Below, in pieces: positions 1 to 8,687 of a DNA stretch of 64,000 bases (positions are counted from its first letter, which is position 1; each line of letters begins with the position of its first letter). The translations under genes were made by a program, and so were the position numbers. The stretch comes from Sulfurimonas paralvinellae (GTDB lineage: Bacteria; Campylobacterota; Campylobacteria; Campylobacterales; Sulfurimonadaceae). The notes under the pieces were generated by a model. The model did no database searches and had not been told where the DNA came from. It saw nothing but the letters and a program-made list of their open reading frames with translations. The stretch spans positions 372,001 to 436,000 of the forward strand of contig NZ_CP041406.1 in the NCBI RefSeq assembly GCF_014905135.1, written 5' to 3'.

Positions 1-57
1 CTACTATTATGATGCAAGCGAATTTTATCATCAAAAATCCATTTGGAAACTTATAGG

Positions 58-1927
58 ATGAAAGCTTTTACATTACTCTTCTCAATCCTGAGCGTTTTTA
101 GTTTAACACTAAGTGCAGATAAATTAGAACAGACGCTATTTTACGGTGGTGACATCATCACTATGGAGGGTAACAAGCCAACATATGTTGAAGCAGTAAT
201 TACTCGTAATGGTAAAATAATTTATGCAGGAAAAAAAGCAGCTGCATTTAATAATTTTGCTGGAAAAACGGTAGGTGTAGACCTCAAAGGTAAAACAATG
301 ATGCCCGGGTTTATCGAGCCCCACTTACATCCTCTTATCGCGGCCATTTTACTCTCTGGTGATATTGTTGCACCACATGACTGGAATGTACCTGATGGTA
401 TTAAAAAAGGGGTTGAAGGGCATGATGCTTATCTGGCACGTCTTAAACAATCTATTGCAAAGTATGGTAAAAAAGATGATGTACTTTTTATATGGGGTTA
501 TCATCAACTGTGGCATGGAACGTTAAACCGTGAAATACTCAATAAAATATCTCCAAACAATCCTGTAGCTGTACTTCACCGCTCTTTTCATGAAGTGTTT
601 TTAAATGACAAAGCCATTGAACTTTTTAAAATTAAAGAAGAAGATTATAAAGGCAATCCTCAGGTAGAGTGGGACAAAGGGCACTTCTTTGAAGGTGGTT
701 GGCAGGCACTGGCTCCAAAAATAGCACCCTTTATGCTGAATCCTGTAAAGTATAAAAAAGGCTTGGCGGACATGACCAAACTTATGGAGAAAAATGGTAT
801 TACCACCATAGCAGAACCAGGGTTTCCAAATGTCAATTTTGACATGGAGTATAACCTTTTGAAATCTGAAATGGATAAAAAGCCCTCTTATGAAATCTAT
901 AATATTTTAAATGCCGGTCAATTGAGTGTTGCAAAAGGCAGTATTGAAAAAGCAACGCAGTTCATGGAAGCGTCACCCGCCAAATACAATACCCAAAACA
1001 TTAAAATATTACCAAAACAGGTCAAACTGTTTGCCGATGGTGCCATCTATTCGTTGGCCATGCAGATGAAAGAGGGATATACAGACGGCTTTAAAGGTCA
1101 ATGGATGACACCCCTTAAAATATTTAAAAAACAGATGAATTATTACTGGGACAGAGGGTATAAAATTCATATCCATGCCAATGGCGATCTGGGTATTCAA
1201 CGTTGTATAGACACCGTAAGAGAGATGCAAAAACGCAACCCGAGAAAAGATCATAGATTAACGCTTCACCATTTGGGGTATTTTACTTCTAAGCAAGCAG
1301 ATGAGATGAAAGAACTTGGTATAGAGGCATCTGTAAACCCGTACTATTTATGGGCATTGACAGAAAAATATTCTAAATACGGGTTGGGAAAAAAAAAGAG
1401 CAGAGAACTTGGTGCCTATGAAGTTTCTTAAAGACAGAGGCATTCCATTTTCTCTACACTCAGATTTTGCTATGGCGCCGGCTGAACCACTGACGCTTGT
1501 GTGGACAGCTGTCAATAGAGTAACAGATAAAGGGAGACCTGTTTCTCAAGATCAACGTATTGATCTCTTTACAGCAATGCAAGGAATTACAATAAATGCA
1601 GCAAGAACATTGAATCTTGAAAATAAAATAGGATCCATAAAAGCAGGTAAAACAGCAAATTTTACACTTCTTAATGAAAACCCGTTTAAAGTCAAAAAAA
1701 TGCATATTAAAGATATCGAAGTTGCAGGAGTTGTGTTTAGAGGTGATCTTAAAATTAGAGAACCAAAACTGGTCGGCGGAGACAAAGATACTCACGGTTG
1801 TATCGGCTCTGCCGGTTATAAGTGGTGTGCTAAAATACAAAACTGTGAAAGACCATGGGAATTAGCAAAAGATAAAAGTTTTAAAAATAGTGCAGAAGCA
1901 TTTAACAGTTTTTGCCAAAACAAGTGA
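58..1927 (+). pseudogene. Secreted YtcJ-like amidohydrolase, split by a frameshift
   Basis: This is a metal-dependent amidohydrolase of the Amidohydro_3/YtcJ type. The first part (58-1431) starts at ATG 58 with a signal peptide of about 20 residues ending near LSA. It carries the HxH metal pair in EPHLHP, a later HANGD and a LHHLG histidine. The second part is read in another frame (from about 1397 to 1927) and holds the expected metal Asp in HSDFAMAP. The frames switch at a run of nine A's (1389-1397); eight A's would give one continuous protein of about 622 residues. As written, the first part stops at 1431 without its metal Asp. The protein ends in a Cys-rich tail with the pattern C-x2-SAGY-x-WC-x5-C-x-RPW. 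It is followed after 20 bp by another secreted hydrolase. Substrate unknown. The cause may be a sequencing error, phase variation or true decay. Confidence 0.8.
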
Positions 1928-1947
1928 GTTTAATACAAGGAATAAAA

Positions 1948-3045
1948 ATGAACTTCAAAAAAAAGACATTAGGGCTAATCGCAATAGCAGTCACAACATT
2001 TGGAATAAGTACGGCAAATGCCTGTACAGGAGCACAGATCATTACCGAGGACAAAGCAGCTATCAATGGTCGTACTGTCGAATTTGGTGTACTGATTGAT
2101 ACTAGTGTGGCATTTGTGCCACGTGGGTACAAGTTCACTGGTATGACGACCAAGGGGCCGGGTAAAACCTGGAGAGCTAAATATGCTTCAGTTGGAATGA
2201 TCATCGCTGATTATGATGTCATTGTGGATGGAATGAACGAGAAGGGATTGGTATGTGCAAACTTCTATTTCCCTGGTTTTGCAAAATATTCTGTCACAAC
2301 CAAAGAGAATCAGTCTATTTCTATGTCCACTACGGATATGGTACAGTGGATACTCTCTATGTTCGACAATGTAGATGATGTGAAAAAAGCCCTGAAGAAC
2401 AACGAAGTGGCGATTTCGCCAGTACTAACTCCGGGCTTTCCTCCACAGGTACAGCCTTTTCATTTCATTGTTTATGACGCGGCAGGAAAGAGTATTGTCT
2501 TTGAGCCAATCGATGGCAAGCTAAAAGTATATGACAACCCTATCGGTGTCATCACCAACTCGCCTACATTTGACTGGCATATGATGAACCTTCGTAACTA
2601 TGTAACATTGGGACATACGACTCCACACAGTAAAAAGATCTTTGGCATCGAGCTTAAGCCGCTGGGGCAAGGCGCAGGTATGCTTGGTCTTCCAGGTGAC
2701 TTCACTCCTCCATCACGTTTCGTAAGAGCTGCGGCATTCGCCGGCAGTACAATCCCGGCAAAAACGGCTGAAGGTGGTGTCATGCAGATGTTTCACATTC
2801 TCAACAGTTTCGACATTCCAGTGGGTGCAGCAAGAACAGTAGAAGCAGGCAAGATCTATTCAGACTATACTATGCTAACCGTTGTACGTGACACCAAAAA
2901 CCTTCGTTTCTACTATAAAACCTATGATGACCAAAATATCAAGATGGTTGATATGAAAAAATTTGATTTTAATGCAAAAAAGATCGTAAAGCTGCATACA
3001 TTAACGAAACAGAAATTTGAGGATGTAAGCAAAAAGCTAAAATAG
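1948..3045 (+). CDS. Secreted Ntn-hydrolase, choloylglycine hydrolase / penicillin V acylase family
   Basis: A linear-amide C-N hydrolase of 365 residues. ATG 1948 is preferred over upstream in-frame starts because AAGGA lies just before it and it opens directly into a signal peptide (MNFKKKTLGLIAIAV...). Cleavage after ANA would expose Cys as the new N-terminus (CTGAQI), the N-terminal nucleophile expected in this family. Further family-like features are VEFG about 20 residues after that Cys, the VDGMNEKGL stretch, and NSP in VITNSPTFDWH. Substrates in the family include conjugated bile salts, penicillin V and acyl-homoserine lactones; none can be assigned here. It directly follows the amidohydrolase on the same strand, so the two may form a small periplasmic amide-degrading unit. 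The family call is firm; the substrate is unknown. Confidence 0.85.
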   Translation: MNFKKKTLGLIAIAVTTFGISTANACTGAQIITEDKAAINGRTVEFGVLIDTSVAFVPRGYKFTGMTTKGPGKTWRAKYASVGMIIADYDVIVDGMNEKGLVCANFYFPGFAKYSVTTKENQSISMSTTDMVQWILSMFDNVDDVKKALKNNEVAISPVLTPGFPPQVQPFHFIVYDAAGKSIVFEPIDGKLKVYDNPIGVITNSPTFDWHMMNLRNYVTLGHTTPHSKKIFGIELKPLGQGAGMLGLPGDFTPPSRFVRAAAFAGSTIPAKTAEGGVMQMFHILNSFDIPVGAARTVEAGKIYSDYTMLTVVRDTKNLRFYYKTYDDQNIKMVDMKKFDFNAKKIVKLHTLTKQKFEDVSKKLK

Positions 3046-3119
3046 CAGCCTAAGTTCAAATCATAAATGCAATTTTCTTGTAAATGAGTGAAGAAGGGGT
3101 TAAATGAAGTTTGTTCAAT

Positions 3120-3498
3120 TGGTGGAGACGTCCGGGATCGAACCGGAGTCCTAGAGCCAACTGTCTGTGACGTCTACATGCTTAGAAAGGTTGTTTCATC
3201 TTATCTTGCTTCACACAACCTGCAAAGCTACACAAGACCAGCCTCTTTTATTCATCATGTGTTGAGACAAACACATGATATATCTAAATAAAGGGTTATA
3301 CTTCAAAATCCTGCTTATTTAGAATCCGCAGGTGAAGCAGCCCGTCCTCTTTAAGAGGGGGTAAAACTTAAGCTACTGCTAAAGCTGGGCGATAATTTGT
3401 ATTGTTTGCGTTTAAGCAATTGTGAGCCGTATAACGGAGTTGCTCAGTCCGGCATGCAGCCAAAGACCATTGACTCCAGTCGAAGCCATGTCGTCCCC
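3120..3498 (-). ncRNA. ssrA: tmRNA (transfer-messenger RNA)
   Basis: On the minus strand the RNA begins GGGGACGACATGGCTTCGAC and ends GATCCCGGACGTCTCCACCA, with an encoded CCA. The ends pair as a 7-bp acceptor stem (GGGGACG with CGTCTCC, one G-U), and the T-arm carries GGTTCGATCC. The tag-coding frame runs from 3409 down to 3368 and reads ANNTNYRPALAVA followed by TAA, a typical epsilonproteobacterial tag with a resume codon GCA. Length is 379 nt. The RNA rescues stalled ribosomes together with SmpB. It lies downstream of tRNA-Phe on the same strand and has its own probable promoter. Confidence 0.97.
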
Positions 3499-3526
3499 AA
3501 GTTTATGTCCATAAGAACATATTAAA

Positions 3527-3532
3527 ATTATA
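3527..3532 (-). promoter_or_regulatory. Probable -10 element of ssrA
   Basis: A perfect TATAAT on the minus strand lies 28 nt upstream of the mature tmRNA 5' end. That would place the transcription start near 3520 and leave a short leader to be trimmed. No clear -35 box is visible, as is common in this phylum. Confidence 0.6.
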
Positions 3533-3584
3533 TCAAAAATTTTGTTTTCGTTAGTTGTTTTTTGGAGTTTGATATAAAGAAAGG

Positions 3585-3660
3585 TGGTGGCCTGTCTCGG
3601 AATCGAACCAAGGACACAGTGATTTTCAGTCACTTGCTCTACCGACTGAGCTAACAGGCC
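3585..3660 (-). tRNA. tRNA-Phe (anticodon GAA)
   Basis: A 76-nt cloverleaf on the minus strand. The acceptor stem GGCCTGT pairs with ACAGGCC and the CCA is encoded. The D-arm contains GCTCAGTCGGTAGAGC. The anticodon stem AGTGA/TCACT encloses the loop CTGAAAA (anticodon GAA), and the T-arm contains GGTTCGATTCC. It sits 86 nt upstream of ssrA on the same strand. Confidence 0.97.
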
Positions 3661-3677
3661 ATCTTTTAAAGAGTGAA

Positions 3678-3683
3678 ATTATA
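3678..3683 (-). promoter_or_regulatory. Probable -10 element of tRNA-Phe
   Basis: TATAAT on the minus strand lies 17 nt upstream of the mature tRNA 5' end, predicting a start near 3671 and a short 5' leader. It sits between the end of the TRIC-like gene and the tRNA. Confidence 0.5.
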
Positions 3684-3711
3684 TCTTGAATGTACTGAAA
3701 GTAAGCTTATG

Positions 3712-4311
3712 TTAACGAAGCGGGATAGACCATTTTTTATAGTAAGCGATAAGTCGAAGAGAAAGAGCCGTAATAAAAAGGGCAGTGATCGTTGTGAAGT
3801 TAATGAAATGAATCATATGCAAGAGAAACAGAATAGTTGCAATAAAGATGGAAATGGTTCCGTAAAATCCTGTTTTGAGTACAAAAGGAACTTCATTTAT
3901 GATCACATCGCGTGCAATCCCTCCACCAACAGCGGTAATGAAGGCCATGGCAATTACACCGGCTAGATTAAAATCGACATCGATGGCGATGAGGGCACCT
4001 GAGATGCTGAAAGAGACAAGCCCGATGGAGTCACTGAGAATAAAAAGTGGTTTATTTTCTAGAGAGTTTCTTTTATGAAATCGAAATACAATAAGCAAAA
4101 CAAGAAGAATAACGACAAGAAGAGCAGGATAGGTATGTGAAAAAGTAAAAGGAACTTTGTCAACAGTGATATCACGAATTATACCGCCGCCAAGAGCGGT
4201 TAAAAAGGTTGCAATAAGCACGCCGAGCAGGTCGAGCCTGTTTCGGACAGCTACGAAAAAACCACTCATTGCAAAAGCGATAATACCGATGTATTCAGCT
4301 ACTTCAAACAT
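3712..4311 (-). CDS. TRIC-like (UPF0126/YicG family) membrane protein
   Basis: A 199-residue, very hydrophobic protein with the internal duplication typical of the UPF0126/YicG family, related to trimeric intracellular cation channels. The two halves carry matching glycine-rich motifs, TALGGGIIRDI (about residues 38-48) and TAVGGGIARDV (about residues 124-134), each after a membrane segment. About seven transmembrane helices are expected. Family members have been linked to cation flux or glycine uptake; the substrate here is unknown. Its start overlaps the end of purN by 13 nt, so it is the last gene of mraY-purN-TRIC, suggesting translational coupling. tRNA-Phe follows on the same strand. 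Confidence 0.85.
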   Translation of the reverse strand: MFEVAEYIGIIAFAMSGFFVAVRNRLDLLGVLIATFLTALGGGIIRDITVDKVPFTFSHTYPALLVVILLVLLIVFRFHKRNSLENKPLFILSDSIGLVSFSISGALIAIDVDFNLAGVIAMAFITAVGGGIARDVIINEVPFVLKTGFYGTISIFIATILFLLHMIHFINFTTITALFITALSLRLIAYYKKWSIPLR

Positions 4312-4862
4312 TGTTGCAACCCTTCAATTACAGCGATTTTTTCAAGTTCTTTGATGCGTTTTTCCAAGCTTTCAGCTGTTTCATCTTTAGCAATTTTCAG
4401 AGATTTTTGCAGGATGATTCTGCCTTCATCGTAGTTTTCGTTGACTTCATGAACTGTCACCCCGCTCAAAGACTCATTAGCGGCTATGACAGCTTCATGC
4501 ACATGCCTACCATACATGCCTTTTCCGCCAAATTTTGGTAAAAGTGCAGGGTGGGAGTTGATGACTTTGAAGTTTTGCGTGATGGCAGGCGGGATCTTTT
4601 TCATATAGCCCGCCAATAAGATGATGTCGATTTTTGCATTTTTTAAAACTGTGTAAAGTACCTTGTCCGGATCTGGAGTATTATTGGCATTGATGACATG
4701 AGCTGTAATATTGTATTTTTTTGCTTTTAGCAAAACTTTTGCATCAGTATTATTGGAAATGACAAGTGAAAGAGTGATGTTCTGTAAAATGCCATTTGCA
4801 ATAGCAGAATGAAGAGTATCTAGCGTGCTGCCATTGTGTGAAGCTAGAATTGCAAGGTTCAT
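4299..4862 (-). CDS. purN: Phosphoribosylglycinamide formyltransferase (GAR transformylase)
   Basis: A 187-residue enzyme transferring a formyl group from 10-formyl-tetrahydrofolate to GAR, the third step of purine synthesis. The start MNLAILAS at 4862 is chosen because it overlaps the mraY stop as TAATG; a longer in-frame extension lies inside mraY. Diagnostic features are the substrate-loop region LASHNGS near the N-terminus, the catalytic run NSHPALLPKFGGKGMYGRHV with Asn and His, and the folate-binding region GVTVHEVNENYDEG with its Asp. Length is close to the usual 190-215. Co-transcription with mraY is very likely. Confidence 0.93.
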   Translation of the reverse strand: MNLAILASHNGSTLDTLHSAIANGILQNITLSLVISNNTDAKVLLKAKKYNITAHVINANNTPDPDKVLYTVLKNAKIDIILLAGYMKKIPPAITQNFKVINSHPALLPKFGGKGMYGRHVHEAVIAANESLSGVTVHEVNENYDEGRIILQKSLKIAKDETAESLEKRIKELEKIAVIEGLQQCLK

Positions 4863-5923
4863 TATCTTATTTTGAGTGTAATGAGTGCCAATACATTCGA
4901 GAGTACGGCAATAATCCAAAATCTGACGATAATTTTATTTTCTGCCCAGTTTTTCATCTCGAAATGATGGTGAATAGGAGCCATTAAAAAGACACGTTTT
5001 TGCCGCAGTTTGAAACTACCGACCTGTAGAATAACAGAGAGTGTTTCAATAACGAAGATAGAACCGATGAGCAGTAGAAGAATCTCACTTTTGGAGATGA
5101 TGGCAAGGTAACCTAAAAAAGCGCCGACTGTCAACGAACCGCTGTCTCCCATAAAGACTTCCGCAGGGTGGCAGTTGTACCAAAGAAAACCTGTGAGGGC
5201 TCCGATGAGCGCACTGGCTATAATGGCGACTTCACTTACTTCGAAATGCGGCATAAGAAGATAGGAGCTGATCTTTACGTTTCCTGTAATATAGATGATA
5301 ATACTAAAAGTTGTCAGAGCTATGATGGAAGGCACAGTCGCAAGTCCGTCAAGCCCGTCTGTAAGATTTACTGCATTTGATGTGGCGATAATGACGAGCA
5401 CCCAAAGGAGTATGGCAAACAGACCCATATCCATAACAGGATTTTTGAAAAATGGAATATAGAGGTCTGTATTGAAATCAGCAAAAAGACATAAAAAAGC
5501 AGCGATGACAAAAGCAGAAACTATCTGCAGTGCAAGTTTTGTGCGTGCTTTGAAGCCGGCAAGATTTTCACTTTTTTTGATTTTTGCAAAGTCATCATAA
5601 AAGCCAATTAGAGAAAAAAGAACAAGTGTTAATATAGCACCGAGTGCATAGGCATTGTCAAGTCGTATGGTTAAAAGAGAGGCAAAAACGGTAGCTCCGA
5701 TAAATACAACACCGCCCATTGTAGGTGTTGAACGTTTTTCCTGATGGCGCTGGGGTGCCCAGTCATTGATAGGCTGTACATTTGAAGTTCTTTGTGCCCA
5801 GCGGATGAATTTTGGCAGGAGATAAAGTGTCAAGCAGAGTGCGATGAAAAAAGCAACACCTGCTCGGATAGTAATGTATCCTAAAAGGTTGATATCAAGT
5901 AAATCATGTAACCAGTAAAGCAA
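4862..5923 (-). CDS. mraY: Phospho-N-acetylmuramoyl-pentapeptide transferase
   Basis: A 353-residue integral membrane enzyme that forms lipid I from UDP-MurNAc-pentapeptide and undecaprenyl phosphate. About ten transmembrane helices are visible. Family motifs include STPTMGG (about residue 65), the aspartate-rich GFYDDFAK (about 108-115), NAVNLTDGLDGLA (about 184-196), FMGDSGSL and MAPIHHHFE near the C-terminus. Translation starts at TTG 5923 with AGGA upstream; the nearby ATG leads straight to a stop. The gene is first in a minus-strand operon with purN and the TRIC-like gene and is divergent from gpmI. The mur genes usually beside mraY in other phyla are absent, as in other epsilonproteobacteria. 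Confidence 0.95.
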   Translation of the reverse strand: MLYWLHDLLDINLLGYITIRAGVAFFIALCLTLYLLPKFIRWAQRTSNVQPINDWAPQRHQEKRSTPTMGGVVFIGATVFASLLTIRLDNAYALGAILTLVLFSLIGFYDDFAKIKKSENLAGFKARTKLALQIVSAFVIAAFLCLFADFNTDLYIPFFKNPVMDMGLFAILLWVLVIIATSNAVNLTDGLDGLATVPSIIALTTFSIIIYITGNVKISSYLLMPHFEVSEVAIIASALIGALTGFLWYNCHPAEVFMGDSGSLTVGAFLGYLAIISKSEILLLLIGSIFVIETLSVILQVGSFKLRQKRVFLMAPIHHHFEMKNWAENKIIVRFWIIAVLSNVLALITLKIR

Positions 5924-5958
5924 ATCTATTTCCTGTTCATTTATAAAATTAAAGTGAC

Positions 5959-5971
5959 ATTATAGTATAAT
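5959..5971. promoter_or_regulatory. Back-to-back -10 elements for mraY and gpmI
   Basis: The 13-bp stretch ATTATAGTATAAT is an inverted repeat with one central base. It holds TATAAT on the plus strand (5966-5971, start predicted near 5978 for gpmI) and TATAAT on the minus strand (5964-5959, start predicted near 5952 for mraY). Both genes begin 23-30 nt downstream of the predicted starts with good ribosome sites. No -35 box stands out on either side. Confidence 0.6.
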
Positions 5972-6000
5972 CCGCAAACGAATAATTAATAGGAATAAAA

Positions 6001-7476
6001 TTGAGTAAAAAAGCAATTTTAGTAATTACAGACGGCATAGGATTTTGTGCAAAGACAGAGCATAACGCCTTTTACAATGCCAAGAAGCCGACATATGACA
6101 AACTTTTTAGTGAAGTCCCGCACTCGTTGATAGATACTTTTGGCTTAAGTGTCGGTCTTCCTGAAGGGCAGATGGGAAATTCTGAAGTAGGGCATATGAG
6201 TATAGGAAGCGGTCGTGTTTTGTATCAAGACCTTGTTAAAATTTCTTTGGCGCTGCAAGAGGGAACGCTGGAGTCCAATGAAGTCTTGCAGGAACTGTTT
6301 TCAAAAAGTGACAGACTGCATCTCATTGGACTCATGAGTGACGGCGGTGTACATTCGCATATAGACCATTTTATGGGCATAGCCGATATTGCTGCAAAAA
6401 ACGGTAAAAAAGTTTTTTTGCATCTCATTACAGACGGACGTGATGTTTCTCCGACTTCAGCAGAGCGTTATATGGAAAAAGTAAAAGAGCATTTGAATGA
6501 CAATGTCACTATCGCGACCATTGCGGGACGTTTTTATGCAATGGACAGAGATAACCGTTGGGAAAGAGTAAAACGTGCGTATGATGCCATCGTCAATGCT
6601 GAGCCAAAAACAGAGATGTCTGCAGAGGTTTACATAGGACATTCGTATGCACAGGGAGAGACAGATGAATTTGTCGAACCTACGGCATTTGAAGAGTACG
6701 ACGGTATGCAGGATGGAGATGCTGTACTTACTGTAAACTTTAGAAGTGACAGAATGCGTGAGATGGTGACGGCTCTGGCATCAGATGAATTTTCGGAATT
6801 TGAGCGTAAAGATATAAAAGTACATTTGGCAACGATCACAGAGTATGACAAGAGCTTCAGCTATCCGGTGCTCTTTAAAAAAGAACCGCCGAAAAATACG
6901 CTTGCAGAAGTTATATCCAATGCCAATCTTCGACAGCTTCACACGGCAGAGACTGAAAAATATGCACATGTGACATTCTTTTTAAACGGCGGTATAGATG
7001 AGCCTTATGAAAATGAAACACGGGTGCTTATTCCTTCTCCGGATGTAAAAACATACGACATGAAACCGGAGATGAGCGCTCATGAAGTCGGGGAAGCGGT
7101 ACTTGCTGCAATGGATGAGAATTATGACTTTATTGTTGTCAACTTTGCAAACGGAGATATGGTTGGTCACACAGGTGACTTTGAAGCGGCAAAAAAAGCT
7201 GTTGAAGCCGTTGATGCAGAACTTGGTCGCATCTGGGAAAAGGCAAAAGAGCATGACTACGCTTTTGTTTTGACTTCTGATCATGGAAACTGTGAAGAGA
7301 TGAGAGATGAAGAGGGCAATATGCTGACAAATCACACAGTTGGAAAAGTATGGTGTTTCGTTGATGCGGATGGCGTTGAAAAAGTCGATAACGGCGGACT
7401 CAATAACATTGCACCGACAGTTTTAAAATTAATGGATTTAGAGATTCCATCTGAGATGGATCATAGTCTTATATAA
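6001..7476 (+). CDS. gpmI: Phosphoglycerate mutase, cofactor-independent
   Basis: A 491-residue iPGM interconverting 3- and 2-phosphoglycerate in glycolysis/gluconeogenesis through a phosphoserine intermediate and two metal ions. It starts at TTG 6001 behind AGGA. Metal ligand Asp11 (VITDGIGF) and nucleophile Ser61 (GNSEVGH) are present. Other motifs are [43 protein letters not shown] and LTSDHGNCE. Length is slightly below the usual 505-515. It is the first plus-strand gene after the divergent promoter; fabG follows after 36 nt. Confidence 0.96.
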   Translation: MSKKAILVITDGIGFCAKTEHNAFYNAKKPTYDKLFSEVPHSLIDTFGLSVGLPEGQMGNSEVGHMSIGSGRVLYQDLVKISLALQEGTLESNEVLQELFSKSDRLHLIGLMSDGGVHSHIDHFMGIADIAAKNGKKVFLHLITDGRDVSPTSAERYMEKVKEHLNDNVTIATIAGRFYAMDRDNRWERVKRAYDAIVNAEPKTEMSAEVYIGHSYAQGETDEFVEPTAFEEYDGMQDGDAVLTVNFRSDRMREMVTALASDEFSEFERKDIKVHLATITEYDKSFSYPVLFKKEPPKNTLAEVISNANLRQLHTAETEKYAHVTFFLNGGIDEPYENETRVLIPSPDVKTYDMKPEMSAHEVGEAVLAAMDENYDFIVVNFANGDMVGHTGDFEAAKKAVEAVDAELGRIWEKAKEHDYAFVLTSDHGNCEEMRDEEGNMLTNHTVGKVWCFVDADGVEKVDNGGLNNIAPTVLKLMDLEIPSEMDHSLI

Positions 7477-7512
7477 TAATAGAATCAAAAATTAAGGGAG
7501 ATTAGTAAAGTA

Positions 7513-8259
7513 ATGAAGTTTTCAGGAAAAAATGTTTTAGTAACAGGTGCAAGTCGCGGAATCGGTGCAGAGATAGCAAAAGTTTTGGCAGGATATGGTC
7601 TTAAAGTATGGGTTAATTACAGAAGCGGAGCTGCTGAGGCGGATGCTGTTAAAGAGGCTATAGAAGCTGCAGGCGGTGAAGCTGCAGTTATCGGTTTTGA
7701 TGTAAGTGACGAGGCAGCATTTATTGATGCTGTCAAAACTATCATTGACAGTGACGGCGAGCTTTCTTATCTTGTCAACAATGCGGGCATTACAAATGAC
7801 AAGCTTGTACTCCGTATGAAAACAGAAGATTTTATGTCAGTAATCAATGCAAATCTTACTTCTACATTTATTGGTTGTCGTGAGTTTTTTAAAGGGGCTA
7901 GAAAGAAAAAATTTGGTTCCGTTGTGAACATCGCTTCAATTGTCGGTGAAACAGGAAACGGCGGGCAGACAAACTATGCAGCAAGCAAGGGTGGTGTAAT
8001 TGCTATGACAAAATCATTTGCAATAGAAGCGGCAACAAGCGGCATCCGTTATAATACGGTTACACCGGGATTTATTGCAACAGAGATGACAGAAGTACTT
8101 AGTGACGAGGTCAAAAAAAGTTTTACAGACAAGATTCCAATGAACCGTTTTGGCAACCCGTCTGAAGTTGCAGAAGCGACAGCTTTTTTACTTTCAGACA
8201 GTGCTTCATACATTACCGGAGAGACACTCAAAGTAAACGGCGGCATGAATATGGCGTAG
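7513..8259 (+). CDS. fabG: 3-oxoacyl-[ACP] reductase
   Basis: A 248-residue short-chain dehydrogenase performing the first NADPH-dependent reduction in fatty-acid elongation. The cofactor motif TGASRGIG is at residues 11-18, NNAG at about 89-92, and the catalytic Ser142-Tyr155-Lys159 triad is intact. The C-terminus (GETLKVNGGMNMA) is typical of FabG. AAGGGAG precedes the ATG with somewhat long spacing. It lies immediately upstream of acpP in a fab cluster, which favours FabG over a generic SDR. Confidence 0.94.
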   Translation: MKFSGKNVLVTGASRGIGAEIAKVLAGYGLKVWVNYRSGAAEADAVKEAIEAAGGEAAVIGFDVSDEAAFIDAVKTIIDSDGELSYLVNNAGITNDKLVLRMKTEDFMSVINANLTSTFIGCREFFKGARKKKFGSVVNIASIVGETGNGGQTNYAASKGGVIAMTKSFAIEAATSGIRYNTVTPGFIATEMTEVLSDEVKKSFTDKIPMNRFGNPSEVAEATAFLLSDSASYITGETLKVNGGMNMA

Positions 8260-8310
8260 TGTTTATCTAAAATTAAGTTGGTGTTTCCAATTCAATTAAG
8301 ATAAATATGA

Positions 8311-8316
8311 TATAAT
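8311..8316 (+). promoter_or_regulatory. Probable -10 element of acpP
   Basis: TATAAT lies 34 nt before the acpP start codon in the 90-nt gap after fabG. An imperfect inverted repeat (about 8265-8306) lies just upstream and may be a weak terminator for gpmI-fabG. A separate promoter would fit the high demand for acyl carrier protein. Confidence 0.55.
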
Positions 8317-8349
8317 TACGAGATTTTAAACTTAAAGACAGGAGCTATA

Positions 8350-8577
8350 ATGGCACTTTTAGACGATATTAAAGAAGTAGTAGTTGAACAACTAAGCGTG
8401 AGCCCAGATGAGGTGAAAGAAGATTCAAAATTTGTAGAAGATTTAGGTGCAGATAGCCTTGATGTTGTAGAATTAGTAATGGCTCTTGAAGAAAAATTCG
8501 ATATCGAAATTCCTGATGATGAAGCTGAAAAGATTCAAACAGTTCAAGACGTTGTTAACTATATAGAAAACAAATAG
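8350..8577 (+). CDS. acpP: Acyl carrier protein
   Basis: A 75-residue acidic carrier protein. Ser36 in GADSLD is the phosphopantetheine attachment site, and the following helix ([24 protein letters not shown]) is the canonical partner-recognition helix. AGGAG lies a few bases before the ATG. It shuttles acyl chains to FabF, FabG and other fatty-acid enzymes; fabF follows after 110 nt. Confidence 0.97.
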   Translation: MALLDDIKEVVVEQLSVSPDEVKEDSKFVEDLGADSLDVVELVMALEEKFDIEIPDDEAEKIQTVQDVVNYIENK

Positions 8578-8687
8578 TAACAATTTACTTATCTGAGGAG
8601 TTCAATCTTCTCGGAAGTAAATATTTTTAGTAGTTAATTTACTAATTAATTTTTAAAAGTATTTTATATTTTATGGAGAGTGTATAA

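Noticed and set aside
43-57. TTG at 43 as the start of the amidohydrolase
   Set aside because: ATG 58 gives a clean signal peptide; the extra five residues before it do not fit one.
43-3120. A genomic island inserted at the tmRNA 3' end
   Set aside because: No second copy of the tmRNA 3' end and no integrase are visible in the window; the two hydrolase genes could be ordinary chromosome.
3088-3291. A plus-strand protein of 67 residues
   Set aside because: It lies opposite the 3' part of tmRNA, whose structure and tag frame fully explain the region.
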